Below are positions 54,718 through 63,994 of a stretch of 64,000 bases of DNA, one piece after another. Below the pieces are notes generated by a model that was given only the letters and a program-made list of their open reading frames with translations, searched no databases and had not been told where the DNA came from. This DNA is from Nonomuraea thailandensis (GTDB lineage Bacteria; Actinomycetota; Actinomycetes; Streptosporangiales; Streptosporangiaceae). Each line of letters opens with the position of its first letter. The first letter of the stretch is position 1. The DNA lies in assembly GCF_024172165.1 (NCBI RefSeq), contig NZ_JAMZEB010000002.1, positions 12,483,501 through 12,547,500 of the forward strand, in the 5' to 3' direction. A program made the translations under genes and the position numbers.

Positions 54718-56604
54718 TCAGCCCCGGGCCACCGTGGCGGACGTGCCACCGGGGAAGGTGACCACGACCGCGTCGCCGGAGACGTCCACCGTGACGGCGT
54801 CGCGCAGGGCGCCGGGGTGCACCTCGTCACCCGACAGCACCACCAGGGAGACGTGCAGGCCGGGCGCGTCGGAGTGCAGGCAGGGGACGGCCGAGTGCGG
54901 GCCGAAGGCGTTCGACTCGACCTCCCGCGACACGCTCGCGCGCGCCCACCCGTACAGCCCGATCACCGCGGAGGTGAGGCCGTCGGCGCGGCGGGCCAGC
55001 GCCCAGCCGTCGCCGGTGGCCGAGGCCGGTGGGTCGGCGTCGGAGAGTGCGTAGCCGCCTTCGCGCACCGTGCTGCCCGCTCCGCCGGTGATCTCGTGCA
55101 CGCGCACCTCCCAGGGGCCGCGTACGGCGGAGGTGGTCGTGATCACGGCCCCCGTCCCAGCCTCATCCCCAGCCTCAGCCGCAGCCCCAGCCCCGGTCCC
55201 GGTCCCGGTCTCGGACGAGGAGGAGGCGGTGGCGTCGTGGCAGGACAGCGGCCGGACGGCGGCCCGGCGCGACGGGACGCCGTCCGGGCCGATCAGCGCG
55301 AGGTGGTTGTCCAGGGCCCGGGCCCAGGCGTGCTCGGCGGCCTCGGGCCCGGTGCGCGTCGAGTAGGCGAGCTTGGCGTAGTGCGGGTCGTCGGGCGGGG
55401 CGCCGTGGTCGCTGCCGTGGTTGATCAGCCGGACGATCCCGTCGTGGCGGGTGCCGTGCAGGAGCAGCCCGGTGGCCGGGATGGCGGCGGTGACGTCGTG
55501 CTCGTCGATGGGCAGCGACTGCTCCCGCTCGGTCCACGCCGGGTGGTCGGGCGGCAGCAGCAGCCCGATGAAGGCCTTCGACGCCCAGTACGGCGACGCC
55601 GGCCCCGAGTAGGCCTGCGTCGCCGGCAGGAACGGCTCGTACCAGCCGAGGGAGAGCAGCCCGTCGCGTGAGGGCACGCCGCGCTCGGCGAAGTGACGCA
55701 CGACGGAGGAGGCCAGCTTGCGGGTCTGGCCAGGGGTGAGCGGGGTGGCGTCGGCGAGCGCGCCCAGCCAGACGGGCGCGACCGCGGCGAAGCGGTAGGT
55801 GAGCGAGCGGCCCTGGTGGACCGGCGCGCCGTCGGAGCCGAAGAAGTGCTGGTACGTCCCCAGGAACTCGCGCAGCCGCCCCGCGTACAGCGCGGCCCGC
55901 TCGGCGTCCCCCGACATGCGGGTCCACAGCAGCGGATACAGGTGCAGCGCCCACCCGCAGTAGTAGTCGAAGTTCCTGGACCCGCCGTCGGTGTACCAGC
56001 CGTCGCCGACGTACCAGTCCTCGATCCGCTCCAGCCCCCGCTCGATCTCCCGCTGCTCGTACGGCCCGCCGACGGACTTCAGGAACTCCTCCGTCACAGT
56101 CTGGAACAACATCCAGTTGTTGTCCCAGGTCCGCTTGCCGACGAAGCCGCCGAGCCACTCGACGACCCGCTCCCGCACCCCGTCGTCGAGCCGGTCCCAC
56201 AACCACGGCCGGGTCTCGTGCAGGCCGATCGCGATCGAGGCGGCCTCCACCATCTGCTGCGAGCAGTCGGTCAGCACCGGCCAGGACTCGCCGCTCGACG
56301 GGTCGGTGCCCGCGGCGAGCCCTCGGGCGTACCGCTCGGCGAGGTGCGGCACGTCCCCGCCCGCGCCCGCGATCCGGAACGCCGCCGCCAGGAACGTGCG
56401 GGCGAACCCCTCCAGACCGTCCAGCGCCACGCCCGACCAGCTCGCCCTGCCGGGCAGCCGGATCTGCGCCTGGCCCGGCGAGGCGTACGGCGTGACGGCC
56501 TCCAGCAGGTGGTCGGCCAGGGTCTCCCAGTGGGCGCGGGTCCAGCCGGTGCGCGGGGAGAGCACGCGGTCGGACGGCGGGAGCGGAAGGTAAGGAGGGA
56601 TCAT
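54718..56604 (-). CDS. DUF2264 family protein
   Basis: 628 residues. The first 400 are the alpha/alpha-toroid region of DUF2264: RTFLAAAFRIAGAG, KRTWDNNWMLFQTVTEEFL, DGWYTDGGSRNFDYYCGWAL, then SPYWASKAFIGLL. The rest is beta-rich, with a Gly/Thr/Ala-rich insert (TGTGTGAGAAAEAG). Homologues often occur near polysaccharide lyases and may act on oligosaccharides; biochemical proof is not known to me. Two bases after the PL8 lyase stop, so in the same operon. Confidence 0.85.
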   Translation of the reverse strand: MIPPYLPLPPSDRVLSPRTGWTRAHWETLADHLLEAVTPYASPGQAQIRLPGRASWSGVALDGLEGFARTFLAAAFRIAGAGGDVPHLAERYARGLAAGTDPSSGESWPVLTDCSQQMVEAASIAIGLHETRPWLWDRLDDGVRERVVEWLGGFVGKRTWDNNWMLFQTVTEEFLKSVGGPYEQREIERGLERIEDWYVGDGWYTDGGSRNFDYYCGWALHLYPLLWTRMSGDAERAALYAGRLREFLGTYQHFFGSDGAPVHQGRSLTYRFAAVAPVWLGALADATPLTPGQTRKLASSVVRHFAERGVPSRDGLLSLGWYEPFLPATQAYSGPASPYWASKAFIGLLLPPDHPAWTEREQSLPIDEHDVTAAIPATGLLLHGTRHDGIVRLINHGSDHGAPPDDPHYAKLAYSTRTGPEAAEHAWARALDNHLALIGPDGVPSRRAAVRPLSCHDATASSSSETGTGTGAGAAAEAGDEAGTGAVITTTSAVRGPWEVRVHEITGGAGSTVREGGYALSDADPPASATGDGWALARRADGLTSAVIGLYGWARASVSREVESNAFGPHSAVPCLHSDAPGLHVSLVVLSGDEVHPGALRDAVTVDVSGDAVVVTFPGGTSATVARG

Positions 56605-56606
56605 GT

Positions 56607-59360
56607 TCAGCCTTTCCGGCCCGTCGTGAGTACGGCGGTGTGCGTGCGGCCGGCCGAGCCGGCCAGGTTCACCGTGATCCGGGGCCGGTCGCCCGTCGTC
56701 ACGGAGACCGTATCGTCGGCCTTGATCAGGCGGTGCGCCGGGTGGGGGAGGGTGATCGTGGTGGTGGCGACCGTGCGGCCCGGGTCGGAGACCGCCACCG
56801 TGATCCGCCCGGCCGCCCGCCGGATCAGCACGGCGCAGGGCGCCGACGCCGACAGCTCACCCGCCTCCCCACCCGCGCCCGCCACACCGCCTGCCATCGC
56901 CGCACGGCTTGCCATCGCCGCGCCGCCTGCCTCCGCCGCGCCGCCTGCTTCTCCCGCGCCGCCCTCCTCCGGCGCGTCGCCCGCCCGGACCGCGCCGCCC
57001 TCCTCCGGCGCGTCGCCCGCCCGGACCGCGCTGCCCGTTGCGGAGGCGCCGCCCGCTTCGGCCGCGCTCGCGCCGCTCACCCTTCCGGGCGTCCAGAAGA
57101 TCGCCGCGAGCAGCTCGCCACCGCCGGCCGAGCGTCCGTGGGCGCGGACCGCCTGCGCGGCGCCGGTGTTGGCGAGGATCTCGACGCCGTCGAAGCCCCT
57201 GGTCCGCTCGCGGGTGGCGGCCGGGAGCAGGATGTAGGCGTAGGCCGCGTCCGTGGGGTTCGTCCCGTGGTCGAACCAGAGGGTGGTGTAGTCGCGGGTC
57301 ACGGGATCGGCCGTGCCCTTGGTGCTGGGGCCGTCGTTGATCTCCAGCCAGGCGCCGGTGCGGCGCTCCCGGAGCGTGCGCGGCGCGGGGCCGGAGGGGA
57401 AGACGTACCCGGCGACGCCGTCGAGGTGCGCCCAGCCGTCGCCGGCGGTCAGGGCGGCGGCGGTGGCGCGGTTCTCGACCACCGTCTCGACGGGGCGGCC
57501 GTCGGAGCTGCTGATGCCGGCGCCCAGGCAGACCACCGCGTCGTCCAGGCACACCCAGCTCTTCCTGGCGGTCAGCGAGGTGCCCGCGGCCATCAGGTGG
57601 AGCCCCGCCACGCCGTACCCGTCGGCGGTGGCGCCGCCCGCCCAGGCGTTGGCCGGCCGGAACGTGCCCGTGCCGCCGGCGGAGACGGCGGGGTCGCGGC
57701 GGCGGGTGTCCACGGTGGTGCCGGCCAGCCGGTAGGAGTCCACCGTCGGCCAGTAGCCGGCGCTGTAGTGGTCGAGGTCCAGGTGGAGGTAGGTGGCACC
57801 GTCGCCCTGGTACCAGGCCCGGTAGTTCTCGCCGTTGCCGCACTCGTACATCGCGATCCGCCGCGACGACAGGCTGATCGCGAACGACCAGGCGGGTCGC
57901 CGGTGCACGATCCGGTCCATGGCGGCGAACACGCGGTGGCCGCTCGGCCGCGGCGCCGCGGCCACCGCGCCGTCGCCCAGCAGCGCGGCGGCCCTGGCGG
58001 TGGCGGCGACGTTCGCGGCGTCGAGGAAGCGGCCCCGCCGGATCCACCCCTTGGCGAGCTGCCTGAACCGGGTGGCGTAGGGCTCGCCGGCGCCCGCCGC
58101 CAGTTGCAGGATCGCGTCGACGGTGTCGCGACCGGAGTCGTGGTCGAGGTTGAACTGCCGCGACACGGCCCGGCCGCGGACGCTGTCCATCATCAGGCCG
58201 TCGTGGATCCACGGCGCGTAGGCGTTCTCCACCGCGTCGAGCACGACGCGCACCGCCGGGTCGGTGACCGCCCAGGCGCTGCCGCCGAGCAGCCCCAGGG
58301 TCGTGGCCAGCGACTGGAGCAGCACCACCCCGTACGACCCGGTGTAGGCGACCACGCCGTGCTGGACGAACGAGCCGTCGGCGTAGAAGCCGTCGCCCGA
58401 GGTGACGTGCCCGAACAGGGTGTGCCTGCCGGCGTCGCGCGTGTCGGACAGGCCGTCGCGGGCGAGCGCGAGCTTGCCGGCGTCCGCGCCGACGATGCCG
58501 CGCAGGGCCACGATGAGCGCCTTGTCGGCCCGGTTGGCGCCGGTCTCGGCGAAGTTCGTGAGGTTGGTCCTGCGGTCGGGGTTCGGGCAGAAGCGGTCCA
58601 CGGCGCGGATCCAGGCGGCCCGCCGGCCGGCGCCGGCGACGTCGTGCATGATCACGGCGGTGTCCATCAGGGCGCGGGGCGCGCCGATCTCCCAGTGCCA
58701 CCAGTTGCCGCTCTCGCGCGCGGCCTCGTTGTAGGCGCGCTGGTAGAGGAAGTCGAGGCCGCCGAGGATCTCCAGGGCGGCGGGCTCGTCCCCGTACGTG
58801 GAGGTGCCCGGGCTCGCCCAGGCGGCGGCGAGCGTGCGCAGGCGCTGGTAGCTGCCCGCGATGTCGCCCGACACGCCGGTGAGGGGGAGGTCCGGCCAGA
58901 GGAAGGCGCGACCGGCCGACAGGTCCATGGCCGAGCGGTGCGCCCGCGCGGCGGCGTCCAGCCGGGCCAGGGGACCGGCGAAGACGGGGTCGTCCGGGTC
59001 GATGCCGCCGCCCGTGAGCAGGGCGGCGGCCTTGGCCCGCAGCTCGGAGAAGGCATCCTGCCCGGGCTGGGAGCCGGGAGTCGGCACATCGGAGCCGGGG
59101 AGCGGTGCGGCCGGGCGGGGGAGCGGCGCGTCCGGGCCGGGCTGCGCCGCGTCCGGGCCGAGGTGCAGGCCGAGGAGCGGCGTGGCGGCGGCCAGGCCAC
59201 CGAGGAAGGCCCGCCGGCTGGTCGTCCCTCCGTCGGCGCCGTCTGATCGGGGTGGGGCGCCGCTGGTCGTGGTCGCTTCGGTGCCGTCTGATCGGGGTGG
59301 GGCGCTGCTGGTCGTGGTCGCGTCGGCGCCCTCTGATCGGGGTCGGGAGTCGCCGGTCAT
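56607..59360 (-). CDS. Polysaccharide lyase family 8, secreted, with three repeat zones
   Basis: 917 residues against about 750-800 usually. The alpha-toroid holds NWWHWEIGAPRALMD, NFAETGANR (Asn) and GSFVQHGVVAYTGSYG (His and Tyr), as in hyaluronate, chondroitin and xanthan lyases; beta domains follow. The Tat signal TSRRAFLGGLAAATPLLGL begins only at about residue 48, after three 15-residue repeats. More repeats lie after the signal (PGPDAPLPRP) and in a C-terminal loop (AGDAPEEGGAVR). ATGA overlap with the M60-like gene. Confidence 0.9.
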   Translation of the reverse strand: MTGDSRPRSEGADATTTSSAPPRSDGTEATTTSGAPPRSDGADGGTTSRRAFLGGLAAATPLLGLHLGPDAAQPGPDAPLPRPAAPLPGSDVPTPGSQPGQDAFSELRAKAAALLTGGGIDPDDPVFAGPLARLDAAARAHRSAMDLSAGRAFLWPDLPLTGVSGDIAGSYQRLRTLAAAWASPGTSTYGDEPAALEILGGLDFLYQRAYNEAARESGNWWHWEIGAPRALMDTAVIMHDVAGAGRRAAWIRAVDRFCPNPDRRTNLTNFAETGANRADKALIVALRGIVGADAGKLALARDGLSDTRDAGRHTLFGHVTSGDGFYADGSFVQHGVVAYTGSYGVVLLQSLATTLGLLGGSAWAVTDPAVRVVLDAVENAYAPWIHDGLMMDSVRGRAVSRQFNLDHDSGRDTVDAILQLAAGAGEPYATRFRQLAKGWIRRGRFLDAANVAATARAAALLGDGAVAAAPRPSGHRVFAAMDRIVHRRPAWSFAISLSSRRIAMYECGNGENYRAWYQGDGATYLHLDLDHYSAGYWPTVDSYRLAGTTVDTRRRDPAVSAGGTGTFRPANAWAGGATADGYGVAGLHLMAAGTSLTARKSWVCLDDAVVCLGAGISSSDGRPVETVVENRATAAALTAGDGWAHLDGVAGYVFPSGPAPRTLRERRTGAWLEINDGPSTKGTADPVTRDYTTLWFDHGTNPTDAAYAYILLPAATRERTRGFDGVEILANTGAAQAVRAHGRSAGGGELLAAIFWTPGRVSGASAAEAGGASATGSAVRAGDAPEEGGAVRAGDAPEEGGAGEAGGAAEAGGAAMASRAAMAGGVAGAGGEAGELSASAPCAVLIRRAAGRITVAVSDPGRTVATTTITLPHPAHRLIKADDTVSVTTGDRPRITVNLAGSAGRTHTAVLTTGRKG
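56845..57075 (-). repeat. Repeats in the C-terminal part of the PL8 lyase, 36-bp core
   Basis: A 36-bp unit (GCGCCGCCCTCCTCCGGCGC...) occurs twice in tandem within about 230 bp of Gly/Ala/Glu coding tract, encoding VRAGDAPEEGGA twice and shorter AEAGGA/MAGG pieces. Confidence 0.8.
59225..59345 (-). repeat. 45-bp repeat, three copies, before the PL8 Tat signal
   Basis: TCTGATCGGG begins at 59242, 59287 and 59332: exact 45-bp steps, giving three TTTSGAPPRSDG-like units ahead of the twin-arginine motif. Confidence 0.88.
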
Positions 59361-60631
59361 CGTTCGGCCAGGGCGGTCAGATCGGTGCCGGGGGAGGGCA
59401 GCCCGAGCGCCGCCACCTGGGCCAGGTACTCGTCCGTCAGCGGGGCGCCCCACCGCCGCCAGAAGGCGGACAGGTCGGCGCCGGCGGTCCTGGAGGTGTA
59501 GAGCGCGAGGTGACCCCAGCGCTTGGCCGACTCCGTGTAGTCGGAGGCGGGCCGCTCGGCGCGCACCAGGCGGTGCAGGCGCGGGTAGAAGTCCTCGCCG
59601 AAGGCGAGTTCGAGCTGGCGGAAGGGGACGAGCTTCTCGTACGCGCCCAGCTTGAGGTAGTCGGCGGCGGGCAGCTTGGCCAGGGCGGTGGCGTAGACGC
59701 CGTTCACGACCAGGTTGGACGGCTGGCCGAGCGTGCGCTGGGCGGCCAGCGCGTAGATGTTGACCGTGACCTCGGTGAGGTCGTTCGGCTTGTAGGCCAT
59801 CTGCTGGTGCTGGTGGCCGAGCTCGTGGTAGACGCCCCAGCCCCTGGTGCGCAGGCCGGTCACGGTGATCAGCCGGTCCAGGTAGGTACGCGGGTAGGCG
59901 GTCCACCCGTGCGTGGCGTACGCTCCGGCGCCGGCGGGCATCCTGGGGGCCTCGACGAGGTGGAACGGCAGCGGCGAGCGTTCCGCCCGGGAGAGCCCGG
60001 AGATCGCGGCGTGCGAGGAGATGATCGTCTCCAGGAGCCGGAGCAGGGCGGCGTGGTCCTGGTCGCGCCAGGCGAGCATGCCGTCCCGGGTGACGGTGAC
60101 GATGGCCCGCTCGGACACGAGCTCGACCTGGGGCGCGCCGGTGAGCGAGTCGAGCTGCGCCTGGAAGCTCTCCTCGCTGGTCTCACCGAGCCTGAAGGTG
60201 GGGACGCGCACCCCGCCCGAGCGGAATTTGACGCGGGCGCGCTGCCCTTCACCGGTGAGCGACAGGTAGACCAGGCCGCCGCCGGGGTCCGTGACGGTGT
60301 TGACGCCGGCGGCCAGCGGGTAGGCGCGCGGGTTCTTGTACGTGACGTCGGCGTGCGTGTCTGGTGCGCCGACGTGCAGGGTGGGCAGGAGCCCGTCGGG
60401 GGCCGCCACCTCGACGGTCAGCGGGGCGCTGGCGGGCAGGTGGACGCCGGTGGGGCGGAACTCGGTGGTCCTGAGCGCCTGCTGGAGCCGGAGGCGCTCG
60501 CTCTCGGCGCCGGGCCTGGCCCTGAGCACGACGGTGTGGTGCGGCCCGTCGGCGAGGGCGGGCCGGGCGAGCAGGAGGGCGGCGCCGGCGCCGCCCGCCA
60601 CCAGGAAGGATCTGCGACTGAGGGGGGTCAT
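59357..60631 (-). CDS. M60-like (enhancin/mucinase) metallopeptidase, secreted
   Basis: 424 residues. Tat signal PLSRRSFLVAGGAGAALLL; a zinc site HELGHQHQQ (HExxH) in the C-terminal half, followed by NIYAL as in the M60/enhancin group. These enzymes cut glycoprotein backbones such as mucins. The start at 60631 has no ribosome site; the promoter's -10 box ends eight bases upstream, so the mRNA is probably leaderless. First gene of the operon with PL8 lyase and DUF2264. Confidence 0.85.
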   Translation of the reverse strand: MTPLSRRSFLVAGGAGAALLLARPALADGPHHTVVLRARPGAESERLRLQQALRTTEFRPTGVHLPASAPLTVEVAAPDGLLPTLHVGAPDTHADVTYKNPRAYPLAAGVNTVTDPGGGLVYLSLTGEGQRARVKFRSGGVRVPTFRLGETSEESFQAQLDSLTGAPQVELVSERAIVTVTRDGMLAWRDQDHAALLRLLETIISSHAAISGLSRAERSPLPFHLVEAPRMPAGAGAYATHGWTAYPRTYLDRLITVTGLRTRGWGVYHELGHQHQQMAYKPNDLTEVTVNIYALAAQRTLGQPSNLVVNGVYATALAKLPAADYLKLGAYEKLVPFRQLELAFGEDFYPRLHRLVRAERPASDYTESAKRWGHLALYTSRTAGADLSAFWRRWGAPLTDEYLAQVAALGLPSPGTDLTALAER

Positions 60632-60638
60632 GGCAGGG

Positions 60639-60667
60639 AGTTTGTAAGCGCTTTCTATCACGGTCAA
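60639..60667 (-). promoter_or_regulatory. LacI-controlled promoter of the M60/PL8/DUF2264 operon
   Basis: On the minus strand, TTGACC (60667-60662), 17-bp spacer holding operator GAAAGCGCTTAC (60655-60644), then CAAACT (60644-60639). The operator fills the space between the two boxes, so the repressor would block polymerase. The same layout is seen at the permease promoter. Confidence 0.8.
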
Positions 60668-60732
60668 GGGCTTACCGGATCTTTCTACGGCTTTCTGTCC
60701 CGCTTCTACGGGCGGTTATGCCGGATAAGGCG

Positions 60733-60744
60733 GTAAGCGCTTGC
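60733..60744. promoter_or_regulatory. Auxiliary LacI operator at the end of lacI
   Basis: GTAAGCGCTTGC, 89 bp upstream of the operator in the M60 promoter and touching the lacI stop codon. Spacing would allow a repression loop. Confidence 0.65.
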
Positions 60745-61799
60745 TATTTGGGAGGCGCGACCGACGACCTGACCACGATGTTCGTGCCGACCATGGCCGC
60801 GGTCTGCACCGGCGACAGGTACGCGTCGTCCTCCACCACGTCCAGGCCGATGCGCACCGCCTGGCGGCCCATCTCCTCCAGCGGGATGCGCACCGTGGTG
60901 AGCTGGGGCCGCAGCTCCTGCGCGATGGGCACGTCGTCGTACCCCACCACGGAGATCGCCTCGGGCACGGGCACGCCGGCCAGCTCCAGCCCCTGCATCA
61001 CGCCGGCCGCGACCGTGTCGTTGGCGCAGAACACGGCGGTGAAGTCGAGCCTGTCGGCCAGCAGGGCCCTGATCCTGTCGTAGCCGAACCTGCGGTTGAG
61101 CTGCCCCGTGTGGATCAGGCCCTTGTCGTGGGGCAGGCCGCGGAAGCGCAGCGCGCGCCGGTGGCCGGCCAGGCGCGCGACGGTGGTCGACAGGTTCGGC
61201 GGGCCGCCGAGGAAGACGATCCGCCGGTGCCCCTGGGTGATCAGGTAGTCGGTGATGGCGAAGGCGCCGCCCTCGTTGTCGTACTCCACGGTCCTGGTCG
61301 GCACGTCCTCGCCGAGCGAGGGGCGCCCGCACAGCACGAGCGTGGAGCCGCTGGCGTGCAGCGCGCGGGCCCTGCGGGCGACCTGCGCGGCGTAGGAGCG
61401 GTCCTCGTGGGCGCCGCCCACCAGGATCACCGCGTCGGCGCGCTGCTCGTGCAGGAGGTCGATCAGCGCCAGCTCCTGCTCGTGGCTGCCCTGGGTGCAG
61501 CAGACCATGCACAGCCGGCCGTGCCTGGTCGCCTCGCGCTCGACGCCGCGGGCGATGTAGGCGTAGAAGGGGTCCACCAGGTCGTTGATGATGATGCCGA
61601 CGGTCCTGTTGGTGGCTCCCGCCAGGGCTCTGGCGTGCGCGTTGGCGACGTACCCGAGCTCGGCGATGGCCTGCTCGACCCGCTGCCTGGTCGCGGCGGA
61701 GACGGGGTAGTTGCCGTTGATCACCCGGGAGACGGTGGCGCTGGAGACCCCGGCGCGCGCCGCCACATCGGCCATGGTCGCCAGGCTCTGCTCGGTCAC
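60744..61799 (-). CDS. LacI family repressor of the polysaccharide locus
   Basis: 351 residues. HTH MADVAARAGVSSATVSRVIN, hinge VANAHARALAGATNRTVG and a sugar-binding core ending VVGYDDVPIAQELRPQLTTV, all canonical, with no repeat insert. GTG start with AAGGAGGGG upstream. It follows the 2-hydroxyacid dehydrogenase by 25 bp in the same direction. Four copies of the GTAAGCGCTTTC-type site near the dehydrogenase, permease and M60 starts are its probable operators; an oligosaccharide from lyase action is the likely inducer. Confidence 0.9.
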   Translation of the reverse strand: MTEQSLATMADVAARAGVSSATVSRVINGNYPVSAATRQRVEQAIAELGYVANAHARALAGATNRTVGIIINDLVDPFYAYIARGVEREATRHGRLCMVCCTQGSHEQELALIDLLHEQRADAVILVGGAHEDRSYAAQVARRARALHASGSTLVLCGRPSLGEDVPTRTVEYDNEGGAFAITDYLITQGHRRIVFLGGPPNLSTTVARLAGHRRALRFRGLPHDKGLIHTGQLNRRFGYDRIRALLADRLDFTAVFCANDTVAAGVMQGLELAGVPVPEAISVVGYDDVPIAQELRPQLTTVRIPLEEMGRQAVRIGLDVVEDDAYLSPVQTAAMVGTNIVVRSSVAPPK

Positions 61800-61824
61800 G
61801 TCCCCTCCTTTCCGTGGCTGACGA

Positions 61825-62844
61825 TCATGCCATCCGGTCGAGCTCGTCGCGATGGATCTCGTGGAGCAGCGGCTCCCCGGCGGTGTACCGGGCGATCTCC
61901 GCGAGCGTCGACTCGGCCAGCCGCGCGAGCTCGTTGCCCTGGGCGCCGGCCAGGTGCGGGGTCACGAACGCGTTGGGCAGGTCGAACAGCGGATGACCGG
62001 GCGGCAGCGGCTCCGGGTCGCTGACATCCAGTATCGCGTCAAGCCGGCCGCTGCGTACCTCCTTGACCAGTGCCTCGGTGTCGATGAGGCCGCCGCGGGC
62101 GGTGTTGACGACCACCGCGCCGTCCCTGAGCATCGACAGCCGCCTGGCGTCGAGCATCCGGTACGTCTCGCGGGTCTCCGGCGCGTGCAGGCTGACCACG
62201 TGCGAGCGCCTGACCAGCGTGTCGAGGTCCACGGCCGCGCCGCCGAGCGCGGTGATCTCCGCCGCCCCGGCGTACGGGTCGTACACCAGCACCTCGGCGT
62301 CGAGCCCGCGCAGCAGCTCCATGACCCTGCGCCCGATCCGCGACAGCCCGATCAGCCCGACCGTGATGTCGCGGGTGCCGAGCCAGGGCAGGCCGGTGAA
62401 GTCACGGCGGGTGCCCGTCTCGCGGTAGCGGTGGGCGAGGGTGAAGGCGCGCTTGGCGCCGAAGACGATGGCGGCGTAGGCGAACTCGGCCACGGGCACC
62501 GCGTTGGCGTCGGCGGCGCTGGTCACCCGTACGCCGCGGTCGAGCACCGCCGGGTCGAGGAAGGTCTTCACCGTGCCCGCCGCGTGCGCGATGAGGCGCA
62601 GGCCGGGGGCCTGGTCGAGCAGGTCGGCGCCGATCCTCGGGCAGCCCCAGCCGGTGACGAGGACCTCGGCGCGGGCCATCGCGCGCAGCGCGCCGGCCGA
62701 GCCGACCTCGTGCAGCACCCGGTCGTCCACCTCGGCCAGGTCGGCGAGCCTGCGCAGCGTCGCGTGCCCGAACACCTCCTCTCGGACTCCGGGCGCCATC
62801 GCGAGGACGGCGCGCGGTCTCAGCCGGGCTTGCGGAGGTTTCAC
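61825..62844 (-). CDS. D-2-hydroxyacid dehydrogenase
   Basis: 339 residues. NAD domain TVGLIGLSRIGRRVMELL with the GxSxIG loop, VVVNTARGGLIDTEAL (Arg), DVSDPEPLPPGHPL (Glu region) and PHLAGAQGNE (His). It reduces or oxidises 2-hydroxy acids with NAD(P)H; in this locus it may act on products of uronic acid breakdown (inference). I choose GTG 62844, with AGAGAGGGAG upstream, because the LacI operator lies directly before it; upstream in-frame ATGs would place the operator inside the gene. Confidence 0.88.
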   Translation of the reverse strand: MKPPQARLRPRAVLAMAPGVREEVFGHATLRRLADLAEVDDRVLHEVGSAGALRAMARAEVLVTGWGCPRIGADLLDQAPGLRLIAHAAGTVKTFLDPAVLDRGVRVTSAADANAVPVAEFAYAAIVFGAKRAFTLAHRYRETGTRRDFTGLPWLGTRDITVGLIGLSRIGRRVMELLRGLDAEVLVYDPYAGAAEITALGGAAVDLDTLVRRSHVVSLHAPETRETYRMLDARRLSMLRDGAVVVNTARGGLIDTEALVKEVRSGRLDAILDVSDPEPLPPGHPLFDLPNAFVTPHLAGAQGNELARLAESTLAEIARYTAGEPLLHEIHRDELDRMA

Positions 62845-62861
62845 CGGCTCCCTCTCTGATA

Positions 62862-62873
62862 GTAAGCGCATTC
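62862..62873. promoter_or_regulatory. LacI operator before the dehydrogenase gene
   Basis: GTAAGCGCATTC, 18 bp upstream of the GTG; one base off the palindromic form. Likely controls the dehydrogenase-lacI operon, giving autoregulation. Confidence 0.75.
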
Positions 62874-62958
62874 TATGCATTGAGGTGGCACGTTAGGACC
62901 CCACCTGCGAAAAGGTCAAGCAGAGTGCGGAAAGAAGGGGGATTTTCCGGTCTGGGAC

Positions 62959-62987
62959 TTGACGGGAACGAAAGCGCTTACTAACTT
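62959..62987 (+). promoter_or_regulatory. LacI-controlled promoter of the sugar permease operon
   Basis: TTGACG (62959-62964), 17-bp spacer ending in operator GAAAGCGCTTAC (62970-62981), then TAACTT (62982-62987). Same arrangement as at the M60 promoter on the other strand, so one repressor would switch both. Confidence 0.85.
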
Positions 62988-63013
62988 CCTCGCCAACTGG
63001 AAGGACCCAGCGC

Positions 63014-63994
63014 ATGACCGCTACCCTCGACGCTCCCTCGACCGCGGCCGCCTCCGAGCGGCGAGAGCCGCCACGCAAGCTGCCGCTGTGGCGCCGCGTC
63101 TGGCGCGACCGGGTGATGCTCCTGCTGGCGCTGCCCGGGCTGCTCTATTTCCTGGTCTTCCACTACGGGCCGCTGTTCGGCTACGTGGTCGCGTTCAAGG
63201 ACTATCAGCCCTACATCGGGTTCGTGGACAGCCCCTGGGTGGGGTTGCAGAACTTCGTCAGCGTCTTCGCGGACCCGGGCGTCTGGAACGCCCTGGGCAA
63301 CACGCTCAAGATCACCATCACCCAGCTCGTGCTGTTCTTCCCCGCGCCCATCGCGCTGGCGCTGCTGCTCAACAGCGTGCTCAACGACAAGGTGCGCAGG
63401 TTCGTGCAGAGCGTGGTCTACCTCCCGCACTTCATCGGCTGGGTGATCATCGTCTCGGTGTTCCAGCAGATCCTCGGCGGCGCCGGCGCGCTGCCGAGCT
63501 TCCTGGAGAGCATCGGGCTGCCGCGCTACGACATGATGACCGACCCCGACGTCTTCCCGCTGCTGGTGACGTTGCAGGTCATCTGGAAGGACGCCGGCTG
63601 GGCCACCATCATCTTCCTGGCCGCGCTGCTCTCCATCGACCAGGGCCTGTACGAGGCCGCGGCCATGGACGGGGCGGGCAGGTGGCGCCGCCTCTGGCAC
63701 GTCACGCTGCCCGGCATCGTCCCGATCATCGTCCTGCTGCTCATCCTCAACCTCGGCAGCATCCTGTCGGTCGGCTTCGAGCAGATCCTGCTCCAGCGCG
63801 ACAACGTCGGCCCCGAGGCAGGGGAGGTGCTCGACACCTTCGTCTACTTCAACGGCGTCAAGGACGGCCAGTGGGGCGCCGCCGCCGCGGTCGGCCTGGT
63901 CAAGACCATCGTCGGCACCGCCCTGGTGCTCGGCGCGAACAAGGTGGCCCATCTGTTCGGCCACGAGGGGGTGTACCGCGGTGCCGACAAGTAG
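63014..63994 (+). CDS. Sugar ABC permease, LplB/MalF type
   Basis: 326 residues with six membrane segments; LLLALPGLLYFLVFHYGPL start, FSQ-like YLPHFIGWVIIVSVFQQ, and the EAA loop LYEAAAMDGAGRWRRLWHVTLP. This branch imports complex oligosaccharides with a second permease and a binding protein, both expected past the window end. GGAAGGA precedes the ATG. Placed under the locus LacI, it probably takes up unsaturated disaccharides or oligosaccharides made by the PL8 lyase. Confidence 0.92.
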   Translation: MTATLDAPSTAAASERREPPRKLPLWRRVWRDRVMLLLALPGLLYFLVFHYGPLFGYVVAFKDYQPYIGFVDSPWVGLQNFVSVFADPGVWNALGNTLKITITQLVLFFPAPIALALLLNSVLNDKVRRFVQSVVYLPHFIGWVIIVSVFQQILGGAGALPSFLESIGLPRYDMMTDPDVFPLLVTLQVIWKDAGWATIIFLAALLSIDQGLYEAAAMDGAGRWRRLWHVTLPGIVPIIVLLLILNLGSILSVGFEQILLQRDNVGPEAGEVLDTFVYFNGVKDGQWGAAAAVGLVKTIVGTALVLGANKVAHLFGHEGVYRGADK

